A stretch of DNA of 53,516 nucleotides, taken from positions 1-53,516 of IMG/VR virus record IMGVR_UViG_3300027743_000007; one strand, given 5' to 3'. Shown here one piece after another: positions 7,060-14,576 of this stretch. The stretch is from a virus. A program made the translations under genes and the position numbers. Under the pieces are notes generated by a model. The model worked only from the letters and a program-made list of their open reading frames with translations, searched no databases and had not been told where the DNA came from. Position 1 is the first letter of the stretch, and each line of letters starts with the position of its first letter.

Positions 7060-8030
7060 GACTCGCCCTCGGGCGACAGGTCGAGCTGCTCACCGCCACC
7101 GTCGTCGCCAGGGCCGGACTGTGACTCATCTGGCGACGACTCGGGGCCTTGCGCTGCTACAGCAGACGGCGCAGGTCCCGTGGCGGTGTCCGTCTGAGCC
7201 CGGCCACGGCGGCGCGCTCGCGGTGGTTCGGGCTCGGCGGTCTTGGGCGGTTCAATGGCGAGCGCTTCATCGGGCTCGCCGGCCTCGATGTCCTCAACGG
7301 TGATCGCCTGCTCGTCGCTGGCGATGGCGGTGGCAAGCTGCACCGAGGCGGGTAACCATCGCTTCATATCAAGTACCACCGACTTGAGCGCGGCGGCGTC
7401 GTAGCTCTTGGTCCACATCTGGCCGTCGGGCTGCTTGGAGAACGAGCGGTGGTACTCGACACCGGCCCGGTCCAGGGCGTGGATGAGCACGTCACCATCG
7501 GGGTAGCGGGCCCGCACGTACCACACGAACGCCTCGCCGCCGCGGTCGCGCCCGAGCGCGTAGTGGGGCCGGTGTCTCAGCTGTTGCTCGCTGCCGAAGT
7601 CCACGTCGAACTCGTCGTTCGGGTACACGGGCCGGCCGTCGAACTTGAGCCCGGGCACGGCGCGGGTGGCAAGCTCGGTGACGCCGCCGTAGCCCAGCTG
7701 AAAGCTCGCCTCCAGTTGGCGGCTGTCCCGGTTGCGGTAGGGGATGATCCACGCCAGGTTGCGAGGGTCGTTCGGCGCCAGGCCGAGCTGAGCGCAGCGC
7801 AGCGCGGCGCCGAGCACCGACGTCGGCGTGCACTGCCACAGCTGCGGGTTAGCCCGGCAGGCGTTGGCGATCTGGGCGACGAAGGTGTGCTCGTTGATGC
7901 CGGTGCCGTCCAGCAGCTTGACGATGACCGGCGTGTAGCGGCCCATGATCTGCTGGATGGCCTGCGCCGGTGTGACCTCGGCGCCCTGGCCCTCGGTGGC
8001 CGCGACGGCCTGCGATATCTGTCCGGCCAT
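7056..8030 (-). CDS. recT: RecT-family ssDNA-annealing protein
   Basis: A 324-residue protein of the RecT/Redbeta-like annealing group. RecT proteins coat single-stranded ends and pair them with complementary strands. The N-terminal 240 residues carry the conserved core, with PTSVLGAALRCAQLGLAPND, then AWIIPYRNR and FQLGYGGVTELATR, then a late helix ending in MKRWLPASVQ. The last 80 residues are an acidic, Pro-rich disordered tail, as often seen in RecT proteins. It starts inside the stop of the YqaJ-type exonuclease gene, its usual partner, so the pair should work as a two-component recombination system. Confidence 0.92.
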   Translation of the reverse strand: MAGQISQAVAATEGQGAEVTPAQAIQQIMGRYTPVIVKLLDGTGINEHTFVAQIANACRANPQLWQCTPTSVLGAALRCAQLGLAPNDPRNLAWIIPYRNRDSRQLEASFQLGYGGVTELATRAVPGLKFDGRPVYPNDEFDVDFGSEQQLRHRPHYALGRDRGGEAFVWYVRARYPDGDVLIHALDRAGVEYHRSFSKQPDGQMWTKSYDAAALKSVVLDMKRWLPASVQLATAIASDEQAITVEDIEAGEPDEALAIEPPKTAEPEPPRARRRGRAQTDTATGPAPSAVAAQGPESSPDESQSGPGDDGGGEQLDLSPEGES

Positions 8031-8956
8031 CAGCTTGCCTCCCTGTCGGCCTTGCTCGCCGGCTTGAGCACTCGGTAGCTCGTGGGCTCGACGGGCTTGG
8101 GCTTGTAGCCCTTGCGGTGGATGGTGCGGTAGCTCACGAACGCCTCGCCGTCGAGGGTGCCGACCTCGGCGGTGCCGAGGCGGGCGACGACAACCTGATC
8201 GAGCCGCCGGCGCTTGCGTTGGAGCCAGGCGTCCTGCACGGCCAGCTCGTCGCGCTGCTGCAGCACGTCGAACAGGTCGTCCAGCTCGACCGCCGTGTCG
8301 GGTTCGTGGTCTGGGTAGGCCGCCTTCAACGCTCGGAAGGTCGCCTCGGAGCCATCGACCTCGGGCGCCACGCCGGCCAGCACGTTGTCGTGCCAGAACC
8401 GATCAGCGGCGGCCACCAGCAGGGCGATGTCGTCGTCGTCGCGCTCGACCTCGTACACCGTGAAGCGGGGCCGGCCGAAGGGCAGGTGCATCACGCCCAG
8501 CCAGGCCTCAGCCAGCCCGGTGGTGTACATGCCCCATTGACATTGAGCGACGTAGTGCACGGGCGGCTCATCCCACGGTGCGTCGGCGGTGTACTTGGCC
8601 TCGAACACGCCAATGGCGTCGTCGGTGTGTTCGTGGTGCATCACGAGCCCGTCCACGGTGGCGAACGCCCACGGCGCCTCGTTGCTCCAAACCATCTTCT
8701 GTTGCTCGCGCACGGCCAGCCCGGTCCGGGCGGTGAACCACTTGGCGATCAGCGGCTCCAGGTCGCGGCCGAACTCAAGGTGTGCCGCCGGGTCGTCGTC
8801 GGGCGGGACGAGGCCTACCTTCTCGCCCCACACCTTCCACGGGCTCGACCAGCTGGGGCACGTGGCGGGTAACAGCGCGGCCACATCACTGCCGCCGATG
8901 CCGCCGCGCCGGCGCTCCAACCATTCAGCGCGGCGGAAGGGTGCGGTGGCGGTCAT
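8030..8956 (-). CDS. YqaJ-type viral recombinase/exonuclease
   Basis: From ATG 8956 the 308-residue protein shows the YqaJ/lambda-exonuclease fold: RGGIGGSDVAALL near residue 20, then LEFGRDLEPLIAKWF, the active-site region ATVDGLV followed by FEAKYT (E-x-K), and YVAQCQWGMYTTG. These residues fit the PD-(D/E)xK nuclease core. Such enzymes resect double-stranded ends to single strands for RecT to use. The start is chosen because the frame upstream enters a 5-bp-periodic intergenic array. The stop overlaps recT by one base. Confidence 0.9.
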   Translation of the reverse strand: MTATAPFRRAEWLERRRGGIGGSDVAALLPATCPSWSSPWKVWGEKVGLVPPDDDPAAHLEFGRDLEPLIAKWFTARTGLAVREQQKMVWSNEAPWAFATVDGLVMHHEHTDDAIGVFEAKYTADAPWDEPPVHYVAQCQWGMYTTGLAEAWLGVMHLPFGRPRFTVYEVERDDDDIALLVAAADRFWHDNVLAGVAPEVDGSEATFRALKAAYPDHEPDTAVELDDLFDVLQQRDELAVQDAWLQRKRRRLDQVVVARLGTAEVGTLDGEAFVSYRTIHRKGYKPKPVEPTSYRVLKPASKADREAS

Positions 8957-8965
8957 CAGGTCCCC

Positions 8966-9037
8966 GCCCTGCCATGCCGTGTCACGCCAAGCGATGCCGC
9001 GCACAGCATGGCCGTGCATGGCGGCGCCGCGCCTAGC
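8966..9037. repeat. 5-bp-phased GC array A
   Basis: A GC dinucleotide occurs every 5 bp from 8966 to 9036: 15 consecutive slots, with only 8981 reading GT. The other three bases of each pentamer vary freely. This gap lies between the ParB-like gene and the exonuclease gene, directly upstream of the exonuclease start. Two further arrays of the same kind lie upstream of the next two genes of the operon. No known element type fits. Confidence 0.8.
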
Positions 9038-9059
9038 GCGGGAGCTTTGTGGTCGGCTA

Positions 9060-9719
9060 TCACGACCTCACCACGCTGGGTAGCAGCTCGGCGAGCCGAG
9101 CGAGAGCCTGAGCGGTCGCCTCGTCCTCGGGCACGTAGTCGGCCTCAATGGCGAGGATGATCTGCTCGGCGTGAAATCGCACCGACCACCCCGATGCCCG
9201 GCGATTCGCTTCCACCTGGCGTCGGGTGAGCTTGCCGCCGGCCTTATGGCGCAGGCTGCGCTTGATCATCACCGGCTTGCCCTCAGGGTCGAAGGCGGTG
9301 CGGGTAGCGCGCAGCTTGCCCAATACGTCGAGGTCAACGGCCAGTGCGCCAGCCAGCTGGTCAAGGTCGATGCCCAGCCCGTCGGCCAGCTCTAGACAGC
9401 GGGCCCGGTCGTACGGTTCGAGCGGCATTCCCTGACGGGCGTTGAGGGCGATCGCGTCGAGCAGCATGGCCGCGTCGTCGGCGTAGTCGTGCCACTCAAC
9501 CTCGACGGGCTGACCGGCGCGCAGCTTCCACGTGACCCGGTGGAACCCGTCGATCACCCGGCGCGATGCTCGGTCGGCTCTGACCGGCGGAAGCTGCTCA
9601 CCAACCGCAATGGCCTCGCCGATGCGGCGCAGGTTGACCGACGACAGGGCATGACGCGGGTACAGATTGAAGTCGAGCACCAGCGACTCGGCACTGACCA
9701 TCTCGGCGCGCCGAGTCAC
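9060..9719 (-). CDS. ParB-like DNA-binding protein
   Basis: A GTG start at 9719 follows GAGGGAA with 6-base spacing. The 219-residue protein begins with a ParB/Srx-like domain: IGEAIAVGEQLPPVRAD, then RRVIDGFHRVTWKLRAGQ, with the typical GFHR box in place of GNHR or GxRR. A helical middle part (EPYDRARCLELADGLGIDLDQLAGALAV) resembles the helix-turn-helix half of ParB proteins. The setting among recombination genes suggests a role in DNA metabolism or regulation rather than plasmid-type partition, as no ParA partner is present. Confidence 0.75.
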   Translation of the reverse strand: MTRRAEMVSAESLVLDFNLYPRHALSSVNLRRIGEAIAVGEQLPPVRADRASRRVIDGFHRVTWKLRAGQPVEVEWHDYADDAAMLLDAIALNARQGMPLEPYDRARCLELADGLGIDLDQLAGALAVDLDVLGKLRATRTAFDPEGKPVMIKRSLRHKAGGKLTRRQVEANRRASGWSVRFHAEQIILAIEADYVPEDEATAQALARLAELLPSVVRS

Positions 9720-9736
9720 TGGTGTTCCCTCGGCTT

Positions 9737-9833
9737 GCTGCGCCTGGCCCGGCCACGCCAGGCAAGGCCTAGCGCCGCCGCGGCACGGCTCGCCAGGCAA
9801 AGCATCGCCGCGCAATGCCCGGCCGCGCCGCGC
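9737..9833. repeat. 5-bp-phased GC array B
   Basis: GC steps fall at 9737, 9742, 9747 and so on to 9832, 20 consecutive slots in one phase. Only two (at 9782 and 9787) are displaced by one base. The intervening triplets differ. The array fills the gap between the ssDNA-annealing-type gene and the ParB-like gene and ends just before the latter's ribosome-binding site. Confidence 0.85.
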
Positions 9834-9843
9834 AAGGGTCTCA

Positions 9844-10389
9844 TCAGAGCACCTTGAATCGGCCGAATGGGCCGCCGCGCTCGGGCCGGTAGTCGCCCAC
9901 GCCCACGGTGCGACCGCCAATCTCCAGCAGCTCCCGAACGTGCGCGGCCGGAATGAACTCGGGGTCGTGCTCGAAGTGCACGGTGCCGGCCCACTCCTCG
10001 AAGCGGGGCCGCCCGCGCATGATGCCCTGCCGCTGCTGGACAACGCGACGTAGGTCTACGTCCCACTTCTCCAGCGGTTGTCCGTCGGGCAGCCGAAGCG
10101 ACGTCCACTCGTCAGCGACGAACAGCGCGCCCTTGACGATCGTGGTTGCCGCGATCTTCCCGATCCGTCGGCCCTTAGCAGCCGACAGTACGCACGCCCG
10201 AAACGCGACGGTCGGGTGGGCGATCACACCGGCGGGCGTCCGGTAGACGCGCATCTCGGCTTCGTCGTCCGGCGTCGGGATGACCTTGCGCCCGAGCCGC
10301 TCCGGCCCGCCGCTCGGGCGCATGGTCGAGAGGGGACTGCTCTGCAGCAGCGGCGAAGTGCCCTCAAGGTTGAACTCGATCAAATCCAT
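9844..10389 (-). CDS. Conserved phage protein, possibly ssDNA-related
   Basis: The start at ATG 10389 follows GAAGGAG at 8-base spacing. The 181-residue protein matches a pattern known from many phages: an N-terminal FNLEGTSPLLQ, a central HPTVAFRACVLSAAKGRRIG, RQGIMRGRPRFEEW, and a C-terminal GVGDYRPERGGPFGRFKV. The function of this family is not firmly established; it usually accompanies RecT-like genes, suggesting ssDNA handling. It sits between two 5-bp-phased arrays, upstream of the ParB-like gene. Confidence 0.7.
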   Translation of the reverse strand: MDLIEFNLEGTSPLLQSSPLSTMRPSGGPERLGRKVIPTPDDEAEMRVYRTPAGVIAHPTVAFRACVLSAAKGRRIGKIAATTIVKGALFVADEWTSLRLPDGQPLEKWDVDLRRVVQQRQGIMRGRPRFEEWAGTVHFEHDPEFIPAAHVRELLEIGGRTVGVGDYRPERGGPFGRFKVL

Positions 10390-10418
10390 TCCGCTAGCTC
10401 CTTCTTTCGTGTGACCTC

Positions 10419-10607
10419 GCCTTGCCATGCCAGGCACCGCCAAGCGCCGCATCGCCGTGCCCGGCACGGCCGTGCCTCGCCCCGGCCAGCCCGGCCGCGC
10501 CCAGCCGCGCCTCGTGCGCTCATCGAGTCACCCCGGCCTCGCCTTGCCCTGCCGCACCAGGCCGCGCCGCACCAGGCCGTGCCTAGCGCCGCGGCGCATC
10601 GCCTCGC
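10419..10607. repeat. 5-bp-phased GC array C (two blocks)
   Basis: The first block has GC every 5 bp from 10419 to 10509 (19 slots, one displaced by a base). After an interruption of about 30 bp the phase changes, and a second block runs from 10541 to 10606 (14 slots, two reading AC). It lies upstream of the gene at 10389 and its AAGGAG site. Overlapping ORFs on both strands are by-products of the repeat. Confidence 0.85.
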
Positions 10608-10619
10608 CCCGGGCCGGTC

Positions 10620-10919
10620 TCATCGCGACATCTCCAGCAGCGCCTCGGCCCACCGGCGCCCGGCACTGGTGCCGCGCCACACTCGGATCGCGCCGCCCTT
10701 GCGGTGCGGGGCCGCCGAGCGCACCACGCCGCCGGTCCACTCGATCCGCCGGCGGCGGGCCGCGGTGTTGAACAGCGAGCCGATGGCGTTCTGGGCGGCG
10801 TTGGGCCCGTGGTCGCCGGCCACGGTCACCTGGCCGCTGCCGGTCACGTCGTCGGCGGTGAAGTCGTGGCCGGCCACGATCAGCTCGGCCAGCCGGCGCT
10901 CCAAGGTGGGTGTGCTCAC
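10620..10919 (-). CDS. Hypothetical phage protein, likely DNA-associated (99 aa)
   Basis: GTG 10919 overlaps the upstream stop. The translation contains GDHGPNAAQNAIGSLFNTAARRRRIEWTGG and then RSAAPHRKGGAIRVWRG, a pattern like small DUF-type proteins found with phage replication genes. The middle helix and basic stretch would suit a winged-helix or other DNA-binding fold. The exact role is unknown. Confidence 0.6.
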   Translation of the reverse strand: MSTPTLERRLAELIVAGHDFTADDVTGSGQVTVAGDHGPNAAQNAIGSLFNTAARRRRIEWTGGVVRSAAPHRKGGAIRVWRGTSAGRRWAEALLEMSR

Positions 10920-11083
10920 GGCTGCCGCCGCACTTCGCGCATGTACTCGTCGCGCTCGGCGTCGTCGGCGTCGTCGCGGTCGTGCCACCACTCGATGACC
11001 GCCTGCGCGACGACGGCGCTCGTGATGACGATGGCCACCGCGCCGAGCAGCACGCCCACGGCGACCCAATCGGCGCCGGTCAT
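10916..11083 (-). CDS. Small membrane protein (55 aa)
   Basis: Residues 7-30 (VAVGVLLGAVAIVITSAVVAQA) form one membrane segment, followed by an aromatic boundary (IEWW) and a highly charged cytoplasmic tail rich in Asp, Glu and Arg. The ATG start overlaps the stop of the nuclease gene. A single-pass anchor in an early operon could act in superinfection exclusion or membrane targeting, but this is a guess. Confidence 0.6.
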   Translation of the reverse strand: MTGADWVAVGVLLGAVAIVITSAVVAQAVIEWWHDRDDADDAERDEYMREVRRQP

Positions 11084-11442
11084 GCGACGGTCGCCTGTCC
11101 GAACGACAGCGCCGTCACGATGTCGGGCCAGTCGCCGGGCCGCCACACGTCCACGTTCCAGCCGCCGAGCGCCAGCTCGTCGTACCACCGCTGTTGGCGG
11201 TCGGTGAGCTTGCCGGTCGCGGACTTCAACTCGCGGAACCACGTCAGGCGGCGTTGCGAGTGCAGCAGCAGGAGGTCGGGGAATCCGGCGGCGTCGTACC
11301 ACGCCCGGCCGTGGAGGTTGCCGCCGAAGTGCACGGCGACCCAGCCGTGCATCTGGGCGGCCTGGACGACGTTGGCGAGCAGATCCTTCTCGGCCCACTC
11401 CCGGTAGTCGTTCGCCATGGTGATCGAGCGCGGGCCGGCCAT
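11080..11442 (-). CDS. VRR-NUC domain nuclease
   Basis: The 120-residue protein carries the small VRR-NUC (PD-(D/E)xK) pattern: helix with E 17 (EWAEKDLLANVV), GWVAVHF, then GFPDLLLLH with the catalytic Asp, FRELKSATGKLTDRQQRW with E-x-K and the Gln helix, and VDVWRPGDW at the end. Such stand-alone nucleases are typical of phage replication modules and probably resolve branched or flap DNA. An internal ATG at 11418 is an alternative start. The upstream regulator gene overlaps by one base. Confidence 0.85.
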   Translation of the reverse strand: MAGPRSITMANDYREWAEKDLLANVVQAAQMHGWVAVHFGGNLHGRAWYDAAGFPDLLLLHSQRRLTWFRELKSATGKLTDRQQRWYDELALGGWNVDVWRPGDWPDIVTALSFGQATVA

Positions 11443-11774
11443 CAGGCTGCCCGCAGGATCGCACGGGTGCGCCGGTAAGAGGCCGGGTCGGTCACGACCT
11501 CGCCGACGCCCTGCTCGACGGCGGTGCCGATCAGGTAGGCGACGGCGGGGTTCGGGATGAACAGGTCATCGGCGGGGATGCCGACGATGGCGGCGATGCG
11601 TAGCTCAAGCTCTCGGGTCGGCTTCGTGTCGCCCGTGCGTACGGCGTCGAGCCCTTCCCGGCTGTACCCGAGGGCGGTCGCCAGCCGGTCGGCATCGATT
11701 GAGCCTTCGGCCAGCGCCGCCTCGAGCGCAGGGTAGAGAGGGGCCGCCGGCCCCTCTCGGTCGGTTGTCCGCAC
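11442..11774 (-). CDS. XRE-like helix-turn-helix regulator
   Basis: Residues about 20-65 (ALAEGSIDADRLATALGYSREGLDAVRTGDTKPTRELELRIAAIVGI) read as a five-helix XRE/Cro domain, with the turn at GYSREGL. The remaining 45 residues may mediate dimerisation. GTG 11774 follows GGAGG with 5-base spacing. An imperfect palindrome (GATCAAATTCGATC) lies just upstream at 11785-11798, suited to self-regulation. As first gene of the leftward recombination operon and neighbour of the integrase, it is a candidate lysogeny switch protein. Confidence 0.7.
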   Translation of the reverse strand: MRTTDREGPAAPLYPALEAALAEGSIDADRLATALGYSREGLDAVRTGDTKPTRELELRIAAIVGIPADDLFIPNPAVAYLIGTAVEQGVGEVVTDPASYRRTRAILRAA

Positions 11775-11784
11775 ACTGGCCTCC

Positions 11785-11798
11785 GATCAAATTCGATC
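11785..11798. promoter_or_regulatory. Palindromic operator candidate
   Basis: The 14-bp near-palindrome GATCAAATTCGATC lies immediately upstream of the ribosome-binding site of the XRE-like regulator gene. Its size and position fit an autoregulatory operator. No second copy was noticed. Confidence 0.4.
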
Positions 11799-11968
11799 TG
11801 GTCCGCTAGGTGGCTGTTGTGTGCGCCGTCTGCTGTTGGCCGTAGGTCTACTCGCTCGCCGCTGTGGGCTGGAAGGGGAACAAGTTGTGAATTCTCTGTG
11901 GACAAGTCGCGCCGCGCTGCTGCGCTAGGGCTGTGGATATCGCGAATCGGTCACTACTGGTGGCTCGC

Positions 11969-12024
11969 CAACAGGTCGGGCGCCCGCACCCACTAGCGGA
12001 TGAGCGGGGTGCCCTGACCTGTTG
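11969..12024. other. Candidate attP: 56-bp imperfect dyad
   Basis: Outer arms CAACAGGTC (11969-11977) and GACCTGTTG (12016-12024) are perfectly complementary. Allowing one bulge, the symmetry continues inward through GGGC/GCCC and further pairs for about 17 bp per arm around a centre near 11996. Large serine integrases act on attP sites of about 50 bp with imperfect dyad symmetry, usually beside their own gene. This one is 88 bp beyond the integrase stop. It could alternatively form a large RNA hairpin. Confidence 0.45.
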
Positions 12025-12088
12025 CGCGGTAGAGCAGCCTCGGCTTGCGTGACTGTCCTCTCCCGGGGTCGAGGGTAATCCCTCAGCC

Positions 12089-12108
12089 GCCCGGGCGGAA
12101 GCCCGGGC
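12089..12108 (-). terminator. Hairpin terminator after integrase
   Basis: An 8-bp perfect stem GCCCGGGC/GCCCGGGC closes a GGAA tetraloop three bases beyond the integrase stop codon. It lacks a T tract but is well placed to end the leftward transcript. Confidence 0.6.
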
Positions 12109-12111
12109 CGG

Positions 12112-13707
12112 TCAACCGAGCCGGCGCCACTTCGGCTTGAGCCGCTCGGGCTCGAAGGCGGTCGAGCCGCGCTTGCTCGCCGGCATCACTTTGACGTGAA
12201 CGAGGTAGGCGTCGAGCACGCCTCGGCGCTGGTCGTCGGTCAGCTCGCCCCACGGCTTGCCTTCGGCACCGACCGCCGCGACCAGCTCGCGGGGCCCGAC
12301 CTTGTGCGTGACGGTGGCGAGCTGCTTCTCGATCTGCTCCTGGCGGGCCTCGGCCTCGGCGGCGCGCTTGTTGGCGAGCTTGCGAGGCGTCCGTTCCTCG
12401 GCCGGCAGGTTGACCTCGGCGGCCAGGTTGTCAAGCTCGGCCTCCAGCGATTCGTACTCGGCCCGCAGCGCGGCCGCCTCGTCGTCACGGTTGTCGGCGT
12501 CGCCGTCGGCCAGCTGGCCGGCGTCGAGGCGCAGTAGCACCGCCTGGCGCAGTAGGTCCTCGACCGGCTCGGCCTTGATGCCGAGGCTGCCGCAGCCCTT
12601 GTAGCCCGGCGCCTTGCGGCAGACGTAGCGCCGGGTGCGGGGCCGCCCGCCGATGCCCGAGTCCTGCTGGCCGACCAGGCCGGCGCCGCAGTGCCCGCAC
12701 ACCAGCAGCCCAGACAGCAGCCAGGACCGCGCCGAGCGCCGGCCACGGCCGGTGATCTTGCGGGCGTCAAGGGCGTGCACCACGGCGCGGTGCTCGTCCT
12801 CAGAGATGATCTTCGGCCACGGCTTGCCGTTGGGCTGCTTGCCGTAGGCGACGATGCGGGGCGAGCCGTCGGGGTTCTTGCCGTGCTTGCGCAGGCCGGC
12901 CAGGCGCGGCTGGCGAAGTAGTTGCGTCAGCACCACGGGCGTCCACTCGGGCGCGCCGCCCACGGTCGGGATGCGCCGCTCGTTCCAACTGGCGGCGATG
13001 GAGCGCGGCGAGTCCTTGCCGAGCACCCGGGTGACCGCCTCGCGGATGAGCGCGGCCTCGGTCTTGTTGAGGGTGATGGCGCCGGTGTCGGGGTCGCGGT
13101 CGTGGCCGTAGGCCTTGCGCCCGCCGTGCCACTTGCCCTGCTCGGCGTCGTACTTCGTTGATCGTTTCACCTGCTCACTCACCTGTCGGGAATACATCTC
13201 GGCGGCGATTGCCTCCAGCATGAGCTGGTTCCAATCGCTGGACTTACGGGGGTCGAAGACCTTGAAGTCGAGGTCGGCGCCGCAGATCACGACGACCTTG
13301 CGCTCGCGCTCCATCAGCTCAAGTAGCTCCCGCCACTCGCCGGCGTCACGCGACGTGCGGCTGTTCGTCCACATCAGTAGGCCATCGGCGCCGAAGGCGC
13401 CCGACCCGAGGTCCGACATCAGGGCGGCGAACTCCTTGCGCGGTTTCTTGCCGCGCCGGAACTTGCTGGCCGAGCCGATGCCGCGGTAGATCGGCAGGTC
13501 CGACAGCCGCAGGCGCGGGTGGTACTCGATGCCCCGCACGTGATCGCGGTGCTGCTCGTCGGGCGAGCGTTCCTTCCCTGACTTGTCGTAGCTCACCCGC
13601 ACCAGCTCGCGCAGCGTCAGGATGCGGTTGCGGTCCTCGACCGCCTCGGGCACGGCGAACAGGCGCCGGTGCCGAGGCTCGACGCTCAGCGGTTCGGCGG
13701 CGCTCAT
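12112..13707 (-). CDS. int: Large serine integrase
   Basis: The 531-residue protein has the layout of large serine recombinases, which integrate and excise phage DNA at attP/attB. Residues about 30-170 form the resolvase-type catalytic domain with the nucleophile in VRVSYDKSG (Ser 39) and the Arg-containing SRTSRD. Residues about 195-285 match the recombinase domain (ERRIPTVGG...W). Residues about 345-390 form a zinc ribbon (CGHCGAG...CRKAPGYKGC). Residues 400-470 are a Glu-rich coiled coil. The ATG overlaps the upstream stop, so it is the last gene of the operon starting at 14722. Control over the integration/excision direction would need a separate factor, which was not identified. Confidence 0.95.
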   Translation of the reverse strand: MSAAEPLSVEPRHRRLFAVPEAVEDRNRILTLRELVRVSYDKSGKERSPDEQHRDHVRGIEYHPRLRLSDLPIYRGIGSASKFRRGKKPRKEFAALMSDLGSGAFGADGLLMWTNSRTSRDAGEWRELLELMERERKVVVICGADLDFKVFDPRKSSDWNQLMLEAIAAEMYSRQVSEQVKRSTKYDAEQGKWHGGRKAYGHDRDPDTGAITLNKTEAALIREAVTRVLGKDSPRSIAASWNERRIPTVGGAPEWTPVVLTQLLRQPRLAGLRKHGKNPDGSPRIVAYGKQPNGKPWPKIISEDEHRAVVHALDARKITGRGRRSARSWLLSGLLVCGHCGAGLVGQQDSGIGGRPRTRRYVCRKAPGYKGCGSLGIKAEPVEDLLRQAVLLRLDAGQLADGDADNRDDEAAALRAEYESLEAELDNLAAEVNLPAEERTPRKLANKRAAEAEARQEQIEKQLATVTHKVGPRELVAAVGAEGKPWGELTDDQRRGVLDAYLVHVKVMPASKRGSTAFEPERLKPKWRRLG

Positions 13708-13904
13708 CGCTCGCCGCGGTTCGGGGTGAGGGCCCAGCGGCCGACGGTGTTGCCGTTGGTGTCGAGCAGCGCGCCGCCGTCGGCGCCGTCGGCCAGCTTG
13801 GCCGCCATTCGCTCGAGGATGCGGGTGACCTCGCCGGCGCAGTCGGCCAGCGACCCGTCGAATGCGGCGTTGTCGAGCTGAACCTCAACGGTCAGAACGG
13901 TCAC
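13704..13904 (-). CDS. Hypothetical protein (66 aa)
   Basis: Starts at GTG 13904. The N-terminal strand-like segment (TVLTVEVQLDNAAF) precedes a helix (CAGEVTRILERMAAKLADG) and a Gly/Asn-rich end. It overlaps both neighbours. Its place directly before the integrase would suit a recombination directionality factor, but no feature supports that specifically. Confidence 0.5.
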   Translation of the reverse strand: MTVLTVEVQLDNAAFDGSLADCAGEVTRILERMAAKLADGADGGALLDTNGNTVGRWALTPNRGER

Positions 13905-14083
13905 AGCGTCACCTCGGCGGGCTCGGCGTTGTGCGGCGGGTAGCCGGCGGCCTCGTAGTCCATCCCGTGAAGGTGAAGCCACGGGCGCGGGTCGGCAGGG
14001 CCCTGGTCGGGCTGGCCCGGCCGGGCGACGTTGGTGCGCCGGTAGATCAGCTCGCCGCAGATGCGACAGCGAGGCGCGCTCAT
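13901..14083 (-). CDS. Small Cys-pair protein (60 aa)
   Basis: Begins MSAPRCRICGELIYRR, a single zinc-knuckle-like CxxC pair, with a His-containing second half (WLHLHGMDYEAAGYPPH) that could complete a zinc site. The start and stop overlap the neighbouring genes. Confidence 0.55.
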   Translation of the reverse strand: MSAPRCRICGELIYRRTNVARPGQPDQGPADPRPWLHLHGMDYEAAGYPPHNAEPAEVTL

Positions 14084-14316
14084 CGCCCGACCCGCCTGAC
14101 GGTCATGGCCGCGGGCTCGCCCGTTGCCAGCCACTCCATGACGATGGCCGGCGCCTCGCTCTTGGTGGCGCACTCGACCTCGAACACCGCCACGTTCATC
14201 TCGTGCGGCACCGGCCGCTCGGTCGTGGTGCTGATGCCGACCGACCAGCGGCCGAGCGGTGGGCGCCGGGCAACCCAGCGCCGGATCAGCGTGACGTAGA
14301 AGACGGGCCGGCTCAT
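14080..14316 (-). CDS. Hypothetical protein (78 aa)
   Basis: A beta-rich, basic protein beginning MSRPVFYVTLIRRWVARRPP and ending with RRVGR. It has an internal pattern of alternating hydrophobic residues (MNVAVFEVECATKSEAPAIVMEWL). No family was recognised. It is a member of the overlapping gene chain leading to the integrase. Confidence 0.5.
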   Translation of the reverse strand: MSRPVFYVTLIRRWVARRPPLGRWSVGISTTTERPVPHEMNVAVFEVECATKSEAPAIVMEWLATGEPAAMTVRRVGR

Positions 14317-14576
14317 CGCGCCACCTCGGCCCGCAGGCGCTCGGCGTGCTCGCCGGCCTTGTACTTGGCGGCGTAGGCGGCGACGGTCGCGTGGCGGCCG
14401 TTGGCGTAGTACACCACGACCTTCCACTGGCCGCCGGTGGCCGGCTCGACCCGCACGGCGGGCTCGGTGCCGGGCTCGTAGGTCACCGACTCGGCGGCGG
14501 CCCGCTGAGCCTCGTCCTCTTGGCGAGCCTTGGCCTGAGCGAAGGCGTTGTCGATGGCGTCCCAGCGGCCCATCAC
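14313..14576 (-). CDS. Hypothetical protein (87 aa)
   Basis: The first 35 residues are helical and Gln/Glu/Ala-rich (DNAFAQAKARQEDEAQRAAAES). The rest is a beta-rich unit with WKVVVYYANGRHATVAAYAAKYKAGEHAE. A GTG at 14576 or the adjacent ATG at 14573 can serve as start. Function unknown. Confidence 0.55.
   Translation of the reverse strand: MMGRWDAIDNAFAQAKARQEDEAQRAAAESVTYEPGTEPAVRVEPATGGQWKVVVYYANGRHATVAAYAAKYKAGEHAERLRAEVAR

Larger units (their letters stand above)
11799..12111. other. Gap between integrase and regulator genes
   Basis: This stretch holds no convincing gene. It contains the attP candidate (11969-12024), the integrase terminator hairpin (12089-12108), and an AT-richer segment at 11880-11910 with a TTGTCC box on the minus strand that could be the minus-35 element for the regulator operon. 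Confidence 0.6.

Noticed and set aside
8117-8872. Rightward 251-residue ORF opposite the exonuclease gene
   Set aside because: The opposite strand encodes a recognisable YqaJ-type nuclease; this frame has no domain features.
10427-10771. ORFs reading through GC array C
   Set aside because: The 5-bp period produces open frames on both strands with Arg/Pro/Ala-rich products; none has a start signal or overlaps the neighbours properly.
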